A stretch of 64,000 nt of DNA from Methylotenera sp. (GTDB lineage Bacteria > Pseudomonadota > Gammaproteobacteria > Burkholderiales > Methylophilaceae): assembly GCF_013141425.1 (NCBI RefSeq), contig NZ_JABFRA010000100.1, forward strand, positions 18,239 to 82,238. The letters are read 5' to 3'. Below are positions 1 to 9,386 of the stretch, piece after piece. A model generated the notes under the pieces. The model worked only from the letters and a program-made list of their open reading frames with translations, ran no database searches and was not told the origin of the DNA. Each line of letters begins with the position of its first letter. Position 1 is the first letter of the stretch. The position numbers and the translations under genes were made by a program.

Positions 1-2
1 GG

Positions 3-887
3 CGCGATTTTAATCAGCAAATTCAAGCAAAAGCCGATGTTGAAAGGCCTGGCAATGAGTTGATTGATGAAGCCTGTCCAAAATGTGGCAAACCACTACA
101 AAAACAACTTAGCCGCTTTGGTACATTTATTGGCTGTACAGGCTATAACGATGAGCCTAAATGCGATTATAAACGTAGCTTAAATGGCGCAGCGCAAGGC
201 GGTAGCGACCCAATCGTGATTGGAACCGATAGCGAATCAGGCAAAGAAATCTTGTTAATGAACGGCCCCTATGGACCCTATTTACAGCTAGGCCTAGCGA
301 TTGAGGGTGAAAAAAAGAAACCAAAACGCGTTAGTGTTCCAAAAGAAATTTCATTAGCCGGCATCAATCTGGAAACGGCCACCATGGTGCTATCGTTACC
401 GCGTGACTTAGGCTTACACCCAGAAACCAATAAGAAGATTGTTGCCAACATTGGTCGTTTTGGGCCTTATGTAAATCACGATGGAAAATTCAAGTCGATT
501 CCAAAAAGTGAAAGTGTGTTCAAAATTAATTTGGAAGGTGCGGTTGCCTTATTAGCCGCGGCTCATACAGGTCCAGCACCGCTTTGTTCACTGGGTAAAC
601 ATCCATCAGAGGATGGACAAATTGAGGTATTTACTGGGCGTTACGGTCCATATGTACAACATGGGAAAATACGTGCCACATTACCTAAAAGTATCGAGCC
701 AGAATCACTCACGCTCGATGAAGCTTTAGAATTATTAACGGCCAAAACAGCAAAAGTCGAGCCTGCTAAGAAAGCGCCAGTAAAGAAAATGGCTACTAGC
801 AAAACCACCACCAAAAAAGTGGCTACCAAAAAAGTCACCTCCACAAAAAGTATCAAGAAGCCAGCAACAAAAAAATCCGCTAGCTAA
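3..887 (+). CDS. topA: DNA topoisomerase I, C-terminal part (5' end outside window)
   Basis: Frame open from the window edge (RDFNQQIQAKADVERPGNELIDEACPKCGKPL). Zn-finger CPKCGKPL..GCTGY and repeated GRFGPYV/GRYGPYVQ topoisomerase C-terminal repeats, then a Lys-rich tail. Confidence 0.93.
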   Translation, partial: RDFNQQIQAKADVERPGNELIDEACPKCGKPLQKQLSRFGTFIGCTGYNDEPKCDYKRSLNGAAQGGSDPIVIGTDSESGKEILLMNGPYGPYLQLGLAIEGEKKKPKRVSVPKEISLAGINLETATMVLSLPRDLGLHPETNKKIVANIGRFGPYVNHDGKFKSIPKSESVFKINLEGAVALLAAAHTGPAPLCSLGKHPSEDGQIEVFTGRYGPYVQHGKIRATLPKSIEPESLTLDEALELLTAKTAKVEPAKKAPVKKMATSKTTTKKVATKKVTSTKSIKKPATKKSAS

Positions 888-923
888 GGTTTGCTAAATC
901 ACAAATTTAATATCTAGAAAAAT

Positions 924-949
924 AAAAAGCGGCCCAAGAGCCGCTTTTT
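924..949. terminator. Bidirectional intrinsic terminator between convergent topA and pbpG-like genes
   Basis: AAAAAGCGGC-CCAAGA-GCCGCTTTTT: 10-bp perfect stem with flanking A/T tracts. Confidence 0.85.
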
Positions 950-967
950 ATTTGTTGATTCCTGATG

Positions 968-2035
968 CTAGCCACTGACGTTTTGGCCGAGTAAGTTCAC
1001 TTCATTATGTTCAATCCATTTACGAATTCTATTGGCATCACCAATGCGAGACAATTTACCTGCAGAATCAAGCAAAACAATAATCATCGGCTGCCCTGAA
1101 ATTTCAGCCTGCATCACTAAACATCGTCCAGCTTCATTAATAAAACCCGTTTTAGACAAGCCAATTACCCAATCACTACCACGGACTAGCGAATTGGTAT
1201 TCACAAAATTTACTGGTGTTTGACGGCCGTACAAGGTAATTTCTTGTGAAGCGGTCGTCGTTACTTGGCGAATCTCAGGATAATGATATGCCGCATTGAC
1301 CATTTTCACTAAATCTTCAGCCGTTGAAATATTATTGCTATCAAGTCCAGTCGCATCATAGAATTGCGTCGCTTTCATTCCTAAAGCATGAGCCTTGCTA
1401 TTCATGGCGCTAATAAAGGCACTGTTGCCTCCTGGAAAGTTTCTTCCTAAAGCCGAAGCGGCTCGATTTTCGGATGACATGAGTGCCAATTGCAGCAGCT
1501 CACCTCGTGTCAAAGATGAGCCAACAACTAGTCTAGAACGCGTCCCTTTAATATAATCAACATCTTCATCTGCAATATAGAGTATTTCATCCATGGGCAA
1601 ATGTGCATCCAACATCACCATAGCTGTCATTAGCTTGGTAACGGAGGCGATTGGCGTTGATTGATTGGTGTTTTTAGCAAAAATAGTTTCGCCTGTCTGT
1701 TGGTTAATAACCAAGGCTTTAGCAGAGGCTAGTTGCAACGGACCACTGCCATCATAAACATCTGCATAAACCATGCTTGCTTTCTGGCGGTGTAGACGCA
1801 ATTTGATGCGTGTATTTGAGTCATTACGGCCAGATTTGTACTTAACCAACGCATAGCGGTTTGATTTATTTTTAACTGTTGATTTTTTGGTATGAGAATA
1901 CTTACTGCTAGCAACCGAATGTTTATGCGTTTTTTTTGCAGCCGCATACGAAGCCATCGGAGAAAAGCTTAGCATTAAAGCAATATAAAGAAGTGTTAAC
2001 TTACGCATATATTCAATTTGTTTGTTTAATGTCAT
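968..2035 (-). CDS. pbpG: D-alanyl-D-alanine endopeptidase / PBP7-type serine peptidase (S11)
   Basis: Signal peptide; SVTKLMTAMV (SxxK), SSENRAASALGR (SxN) and LSKTGFINEAG (KTG) motifs. Confidence 0.85.
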   Translation of the reverse strand: MTLNKQIEYMRKLTLLYIALMLSFSPMASYAAAKKTHKHSVASSKYSHTKKSTVKNKSNRYALVKYKSGRNDSNTRIKLRLHRQKASMVYADVYDGSGPLQLASAKALVINQQTGETIFAKNTNQSTPIASVTKLMTAMVMLDAHLPMDEILYIADEDVDYIKGTRSRLVVGSSLTRGELLQLALMSSENRAASALGRNFPGGNSAFISAMNSKAHALGMKATQFYDATGLDSNNISTAEDLVKMVNAAYHYPEIRQVTTTASQEITLYGRQTPVNFVNTNSLVRGSDWVIGLSKTGFINEAGRCLVMQAEISGQPMIIVLLDSAGKLSRIGDANRIRKWIEHNEVNLLGQNVSG

Positions 2036-2219
2036 ATAGTTATGACGGAATATTATACAAAAACTTTAGCTTTGTCATTAATAAATTATTATATTTTTTC
2101 TAGGCCAGTTGCGCATCCTAGTAGTTCGAGTGAATATTATTTTTAAAATTCAATTTTTCGCAATATAATCAACGACACCTTTACTTAAAATCTCACCATT
2201 CTTAACTTGAGCAACTAAA

Positions 2220-2603
2220 ATGCAAATCCCAGAATCTTTACTCTACAGCGCCGAACATTTATGGACCAAAGCTTCTAGCGACGGCCTTTGGGAAGCAGGT
2301 ATCACCGATTATGCTCAAGATTTACTCGGAGATATCGTATTTGTTGAGGCGCCAAAAGTTGGCACATTACTCAGCGCGGGTGAGCCTTGCGGCTTAGTGG
2401 AATCAGTTAAAACAGGCTCAGATTTACATGCCTTGATGAATGGTGAAGTGGTTGAAATAAATAAAGAACTCATCAACTCACCAGAATTGATTAATGACAA
2501 GCCTTATCAAGCATGGATATTTAAATATCGACCAAACGAAGCCAATGTCGAGGGTAAATTATTGTCCGCACAAGCATACCGCACCTTGATTAATGATTTG
2601 TAA
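2220..2603 (+). CDS. gcvH: Glycine cleavage system H-like lipoyl protein
   Basis: GcvH-like fold signature; lipoyl-lysine motif GLVESVKTGSDLHALMNGEVVEIN; 127 aa. Confidence 0.85.
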   Translation: MQIPESLLYSAEHLWTKASSDGLWEAGITDYAQDLLGDIVFVEAPKVGTLLSAGEPCGLVESVKTGSDLHALMNGEVVEINKELINSPELINDKPYQAWIFKYRPNEANVEGKLLSAQAYRTLINDL

Positions 2604-2637
2604 TTAACCGTAGCCCCAATGAATTTACAAATTGCTG

Positions 2638-4218
2638 TTAGGAAGACTTAGTAAAAATTAAACGGACTGAGTCAAGTAGTTTTTCAATTTCCTCTTTGAT
2701 ATTAGTACTCAGTTGCTGTTCGATTCGAGGTATTTCAACATTTAATATCGCATTGACCTTATCCGTTAGCGCCTGCTCTACCTCAGGCAGCTCAGCAGCA
2801 AGTTTTTGCTTAAACGTATTTTTGCTTTCCTCTGCTATTACCGTTATCTCTTGCAGTAGTGTGGAGTTTAACTCTGCGGACAGGCCTTGATACATCGCAG
2901 GGAATGCAGCGCCAATTTCCTGATCCAATTGCTGCTTAGATTTTAATTGCAAGGCGTCTAAATAAATGGTGAGCTCTGCCTGCGACTGCTCAGTCAAGCC
3001 TTGATACACCTTGGTGAGCTCACGTGCTAAGTTATCTTGATGATCGCTTAATATTTCCTCATGCAATCTTGTAATCTTCTCAAGCAGGGTATGAGTAGCG
3101 TTTTCAACGGTTTTATTTTCCAGCCCAGATAAAGTCGCCTGCAACTGTTCCGTCATCGACTCCTGCAACATTGGCAGTGCATTAATAAGCTTAGACTGCA
3201 CTTCGGCAATTCCTTGCGCCTGCATTTGCAATAAACTAGCATCTAGCCCGGCCTTAATATTTGTCGCCACTTGTGTAGCCTTCTCAATCGTTGCCGCTTC
3301 CAAGCTATCCAAAGTAGTACGAACTTGATTGGTCAAAGACTGCTCCATAAACGGTAAAGCCTGTGTAAGCTTAATCTGCGCTTCGGCGATACCGCGCTCT
3401 TGCAATTGATTCAATTCATTTTCCAAGTCAGATTTAATTACTCGCGTACTCGCTTGTAGCACTTGTGTTGCGCTTTCTAGCGCTTTGCTTTCTAACTGGG
3501 CTAAGTGTACTTCAAATTGCTTAATGAGCGCCTGCTCGATCTCTGGCAATGCCTGTGAAAGTTTGGCTTGCACTTCCTCTATACCATGAGCCTGCATTTG
3601 GTTTAAGGTGTTCGTCAAATCTGCTTTAATGAGGTCTGCGCTGACGTGCATCATTTTAGGGATTTCAGTGGCAAAATCTGCACGGGTTCTATCGACCAAT
3701 GCGGCACCATTCTCCGCAATCGTGCGTTGTGCCTCTGCCACAACTTGGCTTACTTCTTGTGCCAAGGATTCTTTAATTTGCTCAACTGAAGTGTGCTGTG
3801 CCTGCAAAATGGTTGAATGAATTGACTCCATCAAAGTAGCGTGACTAACCTGCTGTGTAGCATTTAACTCATCATTAATATGTTGCTTTAGAATTGCCGA
3901 GGTGATTTCCTGAATTGCACTTGCCTTCTCATCTAATTGCTCGGATTGCAATGCATGTTGCTGTTTGAGTGCTTCGGTCAGAAACGCTTGGCTCGATTTC
4001 TCTATCGCAGTGGCTTCACTCACCAAATAATCATGCATTTTTTTTCTTAATTTTTGCGTAACAGAAGCTTCAACTTCCTCTTCTATCTGCAGCATTAATT
4101 GCGGTTTGATTTGTGCAGCAATCTCTGCAATCAAATCAGCGGTGATATTTATTGATCGAATAGGTTGTGCAGATTTGACGTGCACTTCTGTTAGCAGGGG
4201 AATATCTTCTTCTTGCAT
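2638..4218 (-). CDS. Large coiled-coil protein with internal tandem repeats, downstream of holC (possible DUF2486-like N-terminus)
   Basis: 526 aa, Gln/Glu/Lys/Ala-rich, helical throughout; N-terminal IPLLTEV motif; three related ~60-64 aa repeats. Confidence 0.6.
   Translation of the reverse strand: MQEEDIPLLTEVHVKSAQPIRSINITADLIAEIAAQIKPQLMLQIEEEVEASVTQKLRKKMHDYLVSEATAIEKSSQAFLTEALKQQHALQSEQLDEKASAIQEITSAILKQHINDELNATQQVSHATLMESIHSTILQAQHTSVEQIKESLAQEVSQVVAEAQRTIAENGAALVDRTRADFATEIPKMMHVSADLIKADLTNTLNQMQAHGIEEVQAKLSQALPEIEQALIKQFEVHLAQLESKALESATQVLQASTRVIKSDLENELNQLQERGIAEAQIKLTQALPFMEQSLTNQVRTTLDSLEAATIEKATQVATNIKAGLDASLLQMQAQGIAEVQSKLINALPMLQESMTEQLQATLSGLENKTVENATHTLLEKITRLHEEILSDHQDNLARELTKVYQGLTEQSQAELTIYLDALQLKSKQQLDQEIGAAFPAMYQGLSAELNSTLLQEITVIAEESKNTFKQKLAAELPEVEQALTDKVNAILNVEIPRIEQQLSTNIKEEIEKLLDSVRLIFTKSS
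3079..3639 (-). repeat. Coding tandem repeats (three ~60-64 aa units)
   Basis: IKADLTNTLNQMQAHGIEEVQAKLSQALPEIEQAL / IKSDLENELNQLQERGIAEAQIKLTQALPFMEQSL / IKAGLDASLLQMQAQGIAEVQSKLINALPMLQESM. Confidence 0.8.
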
Positions 4219-4274
4219 AAGTTTGAGCCTATTTGAAATTAGATTAAATACTCTTGAATCAGCATAAGACTAGA

Positions 4275-4694
4275 CTAAACAGCGTCATCAGTTGATTTCA
4301 CTTCATAGCCACGGTCTTTGTAGAACCGAAATCGAGTTCTGGCCGCAGTTTTATCTGCTTCATCATGGCCGACTAACTCTACCAAATAGCGAAATCGGCC
4401 AAAAAATAACGGCGGTTCTGTTTGCAGATTAATTAAAATATCATCCTGCAATAAGTTTTCACCTTGTCGATCAAGAATAATCGGAGCGAATTTAGCGTGC
4501 GCTTCATCCGCTAGATTACTTGGCAAAAAACTAGTTGAAGAATGCTGCCAAAACCGCGCTTGCAGATCAGAATTCACCTTCGTATCCAGTGAAAAAATTG
4601 TGAGCTGACGACCTTTTGCTAACGCCTTTTCACTAAGCTCGGCGATTTTTTCTAACTTACTTGAAACATTAAAATAGAATTCAACGCGCGTCAT
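4275..4694 (-). CDS. holC: DNA polymerase III subunit chi
   Basis: MTRVEFYFNVSSKLE...FWQHSSTSFLPSNLADE HolC signature; adjacent to pepA. Confidence 0.88.
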   Translation of the reverse strand: MTRVEFYFNVSSKLEKIAELSEKALAKGRQLTIFSLDTKVNSDLQARFWQHSSTSFLPSNLADEAHAKFAPIILDRQGENLLQDDILINLQTEPPLFFGRFRYLVELVGHDEADKTAARTRFRFYKDRGYEVKSTDDAV

Positions 4695-4703
4695 AGTATG
4701 CGT

Positions 4704-6203
4704 TTATTTATTTGCATTGTTGGCACGATTCACCAAAAACTCTGTTAACAAAGGCACGGGGCGGCCTGTACCACCTTTTTCTTTGCCTGATTTCCACGCA
4801 GTACCAGCGATATCCAGATGCGCCCAATCGTATTTTTTAGTGAAGCGCGATAGGAAACATGCGGCGGTAATACTACCCGCTGCCCGTCCGCCAATATTGG
4901 CGATATCGGCAAAATTACTATCTAGCAAAGGCTGGTATTCATCCCATAAAGGCATATGCCATGCACGGTCTAACGCAGACTCACCCGCTTGCAACAGCTC
5001 TTTGGCCAGATCATCATTATTACTAAAAAGGCCTGTTGCATAATGACCCAAAGCAATGACGCATGCGCCTGTAAGCGTGGCAATATCGACCACTGCACTT
5101 GGCTCAAAACGCTCTGCATAGGTCAGCGCATCACATAGAATCAAACGGCCTTCAGCATCAGTGTTCAACACTTCTATTGTCAAACCCGACATACTGGTTA
5201 ACACGTCACCTGGCCTTGTTGCACGGCCATCTGGCATATTTTCACAGGTTGGGATAATGCCTATCACATTCAACGCTAAATCCAATTCGGCTATGGTCTT
5301 AAAAGTGCCTAATACGCTTGCTGCACCACACATATCGTATTTCATCTCATCCATCTCAGCACCTGGTTTCAATGATATGCCACCCGTGTCGAAAGTAATG
5401 CCTTTGCCGACTAATACCACCGGCTTTTGCTCTTTTTTACCTTTCAAATGCTGCAAAATAATGAATTTAGGGGGCTCTTCACTGCCTTGTGATACGCCTA
5501 AAAATGAGCCCATGCCTAGCTTTTTAAGTTCATCTCGCTCGAGCACCTTTACTTTGAGATCATGCTTTTTAGCCAAAGCCAATGCCTGCTCGGCCAAATA
5601 AGTTGGCGTGCATACATTGGGTGGTAAGTTACCTAAATCCTTAGCAAGACTTACTCCTGAAGCCAAAGCCAAACCATCCGCCAAACCCGCTTTAGCGTCT
5701 TTTACTTCACTGGCCAAGGTTACGTTAATTGCTAAATTTGTAATACCCTTTTTTGATTCTTCTTTTTTCTTTTTGATCGCATCAAACCGATAAGTAGCAT
5801 CCAATACAGTCTCAGCGATTAGCGCAACTCTTCTTCTAACGCTCAATTGCTTAACTGGGAGTTCCGCTAAAAAGCTAACCGCTTTTGTTGCACCACTATT
5901 TGACAACGCCTTAACTGAGGAACGTACCGCCTTGCTAAATTGCTTTTCAGAAAATTCAGACTCTTTGCCCAAACCCACCAATAACACACGATGGCTCGCA
6001 ACGCCTGGTAAGCTATGCAGCAAAAGCGTTGTATCAGCCTTACCTTCCAAATCACCACGTTTTAGTATGCTTGTCAGATACCCATCGGACGCCTTATCTA
6101 AAGATTGCGCAGCATTAGACAACTTTTGTGATTCATAAACGCCTATAATCACGCAGTCGCTATGCAGTTTTTCCGGATTATCGTTTTTTATGCTAAATTC
6201 CAT
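4704..6203 (-). CDS. pepA: Leucyl aminopeptidase (M17)
   Basis: VGKGITFDTGGISLKP and NTDAEGRLILCDALTYAE M17 signature motifs. Confidence 0.95.
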   Translation of the reverse strand: MEFSIKNDNPEKLHSDCVIIGVYESQKLSNAAQSLDKASDGYLTSILKRGDLEGKADTTLLLHSLPGVASHRVLLVGLGKESEFSEKQFSKAVRSSVKALSNSGATKAVSFLAELPVKQLSVRRRVALIAETVLDATYRFDAIKKKKEESKKGITNLAINVTLASEVKDAKAGLADGLALASGVSLAKDLGNLPPNVCTPTYLAEQALALAKKHDLKVKVLERDELKKLGMGSFLGVSQGSEEPPKFIILQHLKGKKEQKPVVLVGKGITFDTGGISLKPGAEMDEMKYDMCGAASVLGTFKTIAELDLALNVIGIIPTCENMPDGRATRPGDVLTSMSGLTIEVLNTDAEGRLILCDALTYAERFEPSAVVDIATLTGACVIALGHYATGLFSNNDDLAKELLQAGESALDRAWHMPLWDEYQPLLDSNFADIANIGGRAAGSITAACFLSRFTKKYDWAHLDIAGTAWKSGKEKGGTGRPVPLLTEFLVNRANNANK

Positions 6204-6294
6204 GGTGTTACGTCCTTTTTCTATTATTAAGTTAAATTATCGCGTGTTTTACACGTAATTCATAGTTGTAAATAAATACTTACTCATAAATCAA

Positions 6295-7413
6295 ATGCTT
6301 TTTAGGCGTTCACTCTTACAAGAACTCATCTCTACGGCTTCAGGTGCATTTCTTATCCTGCTGGGCATCGTCGTTGCACAACGTGCTGGATACTTAATTC
6401 GCCTTGCCGCAAAAGGTATTTTGCCAAATGATGCAATAACCACAATGCTGGGTTTTAATATGATCCGTTTTTTACCCATGTTATTGTCGCTAAGCTTGTT
6501 TTTGGCAGTATTGTTAACCTTATCTCGCTGGTATCGAGACTCTGAAATGATCATTTGGTTTAGTTCAGGTCTTAGCATTAGTCACTGGATTCGGCCGATA
6601 CTCGTTTTCACAATACCGGTTGTCTTAATCATCAGCTTTTTGAGCTTATTTGTCACCCCTTGGGCGAACAATAAAATTGATGACTTTCGGGTACAGCTTG
6701 AAAGCCGCGATGACTTAGCCGCCATTACGCCTGGTGTATTTAAAGAATCTGCTCATGCGGACCGCGTTTTTTTTGTGGAAAGTTTTGATGAATTAGGCAA
6801 CATCGTTAAAAACATTTTTGTGCAGTCAATTCAGCATCAAAAATTAGGCATTATCGTTGCAGCACAAGGTAGACGTTTCGTTGAGAAAAATGGAGATAAT
6901 TTCTTACTCATGCAAAATGGCAGACGTTACCAAGGCAATAAAGAAGGCGCGGAATTTTCTACTACTGAGTTTGAAAAATATGCAATACGAGTTGAGGCAG
7001 GTGAAGCAAAACGTTCTGCTCCTTCAACAGAGTCTATTTCCAGTCAAGAACTTATTCGCAACCAGAACAGCGTCTACATCGCAGAATTACAATGGCGCCT
7101 AGCGGTACCAGTTTCCGCTTTAATTCTCGCCCTGCTAGCCATTCCACTAAGTGCACTAGACCCTCGAGCTGGGCGATCGGCCAATTTTGCTTTAGCCATT
7201 ATCATCTACATTATTTACAACAATCTACTCAACATCATTCAAGCATGGGTCGCTCAGGGTAAGATAAGTGGAATTATAGGCTTATGGCCAGTCCATCTAC
7301 TTTTTGCTGCGCTGGCTTTTTACATGTTTTACCGACGCACGCACCAATTACCGATATTCCCCAGCGTTTCATTGCCTTGGTCTAGGACGGAAATTAAGCC
7401 TAATCTCCGTTAG
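6295..7413 (+). CDS. lptF: LPS export ABC transporter permease LptF
   Basis: MLFRRSLLQELISTASGAFLILLGI; YjgP/YjgQ family; followed by lptG. Confidence 0.92.
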   Translation: MLFRRSLLQELISTASGAFLILLGIVVAQRAGYLIRLAAKGILPNDAITTMLGFNMIRFLPMLLSLSLFLAVLLTLSRWYRDSEMIIWFSSGLSISHWIRPILVFTIPVVLIISFLSLFVTPWANNKIDDFRVQLESRDDLAAITPGVFKESAHADRVFFVESFDELGNIVKNIFVQSIQHQKLGIIVAAQGRRFVEKNGDNFLLMQNGRRYQGNKEGAEFSTTEFEKYAIRVEAGEAKRSAPSTESISSQELIRNQNSVYIAELQWRLAVPVSALILALLAIPLSALDPRAGRSANFALAIIIYIIYNNLLNIIQAWVAQGKISGIIGLWPVHLLFAALAFYMFYRRTHQLPIFPSVSLPWSRTEIKPNLR

Positions 7414-7428
7414 TGCGCGATAAATCTC

Positions 7429-8499
7429 ATGAATATCATTCATAAATATTTACTCAAAGAAGTGACTAGCAACGTGCTGATGGTCATGTTGGCACTCATT
7501 GCCATGTTCTCATTCTTCGATTTAATCCAAGAACTGGAAGCATTAGGTCAAGGTAATTATGGGCTTGGCAAAATATTATTATTCGTTCTACTAAGTTCCC
7601 CCGGCCATATCTATGACGTAATGCCTGTAGCTGTGCTTGTGGGCTGTATGTATAGCTTAAGCCAGTTTGCGCGCCATTCTGAGCTTGTGGTGTTAAGAGT
7701 CTGTGGTCTATCAATATTAAACATAGCGGCCTTATTGTTAAAAATTGGCCTAGTTTTCACCTTGCTAACTTTTCTGGTAGGTGAACTCGTCACCCCCTAC
7801 AGCGAAAAAATGGCACAGCGTATGCGCATTAAGGCAACTGATTCTGTCGTCGCGCAAGAATTCAGATCTGGCTTATGGGTAAAAGACGGTAATAACTTTA
7901 TCAATGTCGAAGAAGTCTTGCCTGACGCGACCTTACTCAACATCAATATTTACGAGTTTGACAAAAACTCCAAGCTCACGAAAGTACGCAAAGCCAAAGG
8001 TGGGCAATTTGAGAGCGATTTCTGGAAGCTTAAAAGCGTCACTGAGACAGAATTTAACGCAGAGTCTATAAAAATCAATGAATTAGCAGAAGCAAAATGG
8101 TATTCATTGCTTCGTCCCGAGTTGCTGAATGTTTTATTAGTTGCTCCAGAGAAAATGGCCGCTTGGAACTTATATTCTTACATCACACACTTAAATATAA
8201 ACAAACAAAAAACTACACGCTATGAGGTAGCGTTGTGGGCTAAGTTGATATATCCACTCGCCTGCATGGTCATGGTGATTTTAGCGCTGCCTTTTGGCTT
8301 TATACAGCAACGTGCTTCTGGTGCTAGTGCCAAGATTTTTATTGGCATCATGCTCGGCGTCCTGTACCAAATTCTGAACCGAGTCTTTGCCCATCTGGGA
8401 TTATTGAACGACTGGTCACCTCTATTTAGCGCCATCATGCCGACCATCCTATTTTTGATTGCCGGGCTTACAATGCTTTATTTCGTGGAACGTAGATAA
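7429..8499 (+). CDS. lptG: LPS export ABC transporter permease LptG
   Basis: MNIIHKYLLKEVTSNVLMVMLALIAMFSFFDLIQEL; YjgQ family, downstream of lptF. Confidence 0.92.
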   Translation: MNIIHKYLLKEVTSNVLMVMLALIAMFSFFDLIQELEALGQGNYGLGKILLFVLLSSPGHIYDVMPVAVLVGCMYSLSQFARHSELVVLRVCGLSILNIAALLLKIGLVFTLLTFLVGELVTPYSEKMAQRMRIKATDSVVAQEFRSGLWVKDGNNFINVEEVLPDATLLNINIYEFDKNSKLTKVRKAKGGQFESDFWKLKSVTETEFNAESIKINELAEAKWYSLLRPELLNVLLVAPEKMAAWNLYSYITHLNINKQKTTRYEVALWAKLIYPLACMVMVILALPFGFIQQRASGASAKIFIGIMLGVLYQILNRVFAHLGLLNDWSPLFSAIMPTILFLIAGLTMLYFVERR

Positions 8500-8914
8500 G
8501 CTTGCTGCCCAACAACCTGTCGTGCAAAAATAATCTGTCATGATCCAAAAATACCCATAAGAAACCGAACCCTAACGTCAGCAGCCCTAAGCATGCCAAG
8601 AGGTATCTTGCTATAGCGACTGGTACTGATAATAGCTGATTGTTTTGATTGAGTAATTGTAGCTGCCAAGTTTGCATTGCTAGCGTGTGACCACTTTTAT
8701 GCCAAGACCAGACAAAATACAGTCCAGCTGAAATAAGCAACCATAACTGTAATAAATAACGCTTCCACCCTTGGCCTGCATCCCCCAGCAACATCATAAA
8801 TATGAACGTGCTGACCATGAGTATGGCAATCACAACAAGCGCCTCATAAATAAGACAAGCCCCAAGCTTGAAAAAACTTGGGGCTTGTTGCTGACTAACC
8901 TGCTTATTTTGCAT
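8468..8914 (-). CDS. RDD family membrane protein
   Basis: RDD-type TM protein (GQGWKRYLLQLWLLISAGLYFVWSWHKSGHTLAMQTWQLQL); 32-bp convergent overlap with lptG. Confidence 0.8.
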   Translation of the reverse strand: MQNKQVSQQQAPSFFKLGACLIYEALVVIAILMVSTFIFMMLLGDAGQGWKRYLLQLWLLISAGLYFVWSWHKSGHTLAMQTWQLQLLNQNNQLLSVPVAIARYLLACLGLLTLGFGFLWVFLDHDRLFLHDRLLGSKLIYVPRNKAL

Positions 8915-8924
8915 TGTTGCCAGT

Positions 8925-9386
8925 TTAATTTAAGTCCGCATCCTTATAGGTTTCGGGTGAATCTGCACGTAATCTTGCACGCTCAGATTCTGGTAATTTT
9001 TGATACTCCAACCATTTTTGACGCAATTCATTTTTTTTCTCTGCTGGTAAAGATTGAAATTGCTGATGGTTTTTTCTAGCATTCTCACGCTCGTAAGGTG
9101 TCATACGGCTCCAGTTAGTCAGTCGCTTTTGCACTAACTCCTGCTTTTTAGCGTTCATTTTTGGATAATCTCGGGCAATATCCAGCATTTTTTCGCGCTG
9201 CCAAGGACGTAACGTGTCCCACTCTGAAGCCAAAGGATTTAATATTTGTCGTTGCTCATTATTTAGTTGTGCCCAAGCCACATCTGAATCACCTGCAAAT
9301 GCAATGTGGCTAAATGTGAATACACCTACGATAAAAACTTTTAAAAATAGAACAGCGCGTTTTAATCGCGCTTGGAAACTAACCAT
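8925..9386 (-). CDS. DUF3106 domain protein
   Basis: Signal peptide then repeated LxxWxxMTPYERENARKNHQQFQSLPAEKKNELRQKWLEYQKLP motif; position next to ECF sigma/DUF3619. Confidence 0.75.
   Translation of the reverse strand: MVSFQARLKRAVLFLKVFIVGVFTFSHIAFAGDSDVAWAQLNNEQRQILNPLASEWDTLRPWQREKMLDIARDYPKMNAKKQELVQKRLTNWSRMTPYERENARKNHQQFQSLPAEKKNELRQKWLEYQKLPESERARLRADSPETYKDADLN

Noticed and set aside
2140-2170. AAATTCAATTTTTCGC resembling one end of the 40601-40715 palindrome
   Set aside because: Only ~12 nt of AT-rich similarity and no partner arm nearby; not a second copy.
5161-5601. 146-aa + strand ORF antisense to pepA
   Set aside because: Lies fully inside a well-supported M17 aminopeptidase gene; composition is the usual by-product of an opposite-strand frame.
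6238-6256. Short palindrome CGTGTTTTACACG in the pepA/lptF divergent region
   Set aside because: Only 5-bp arms; expected by chance.
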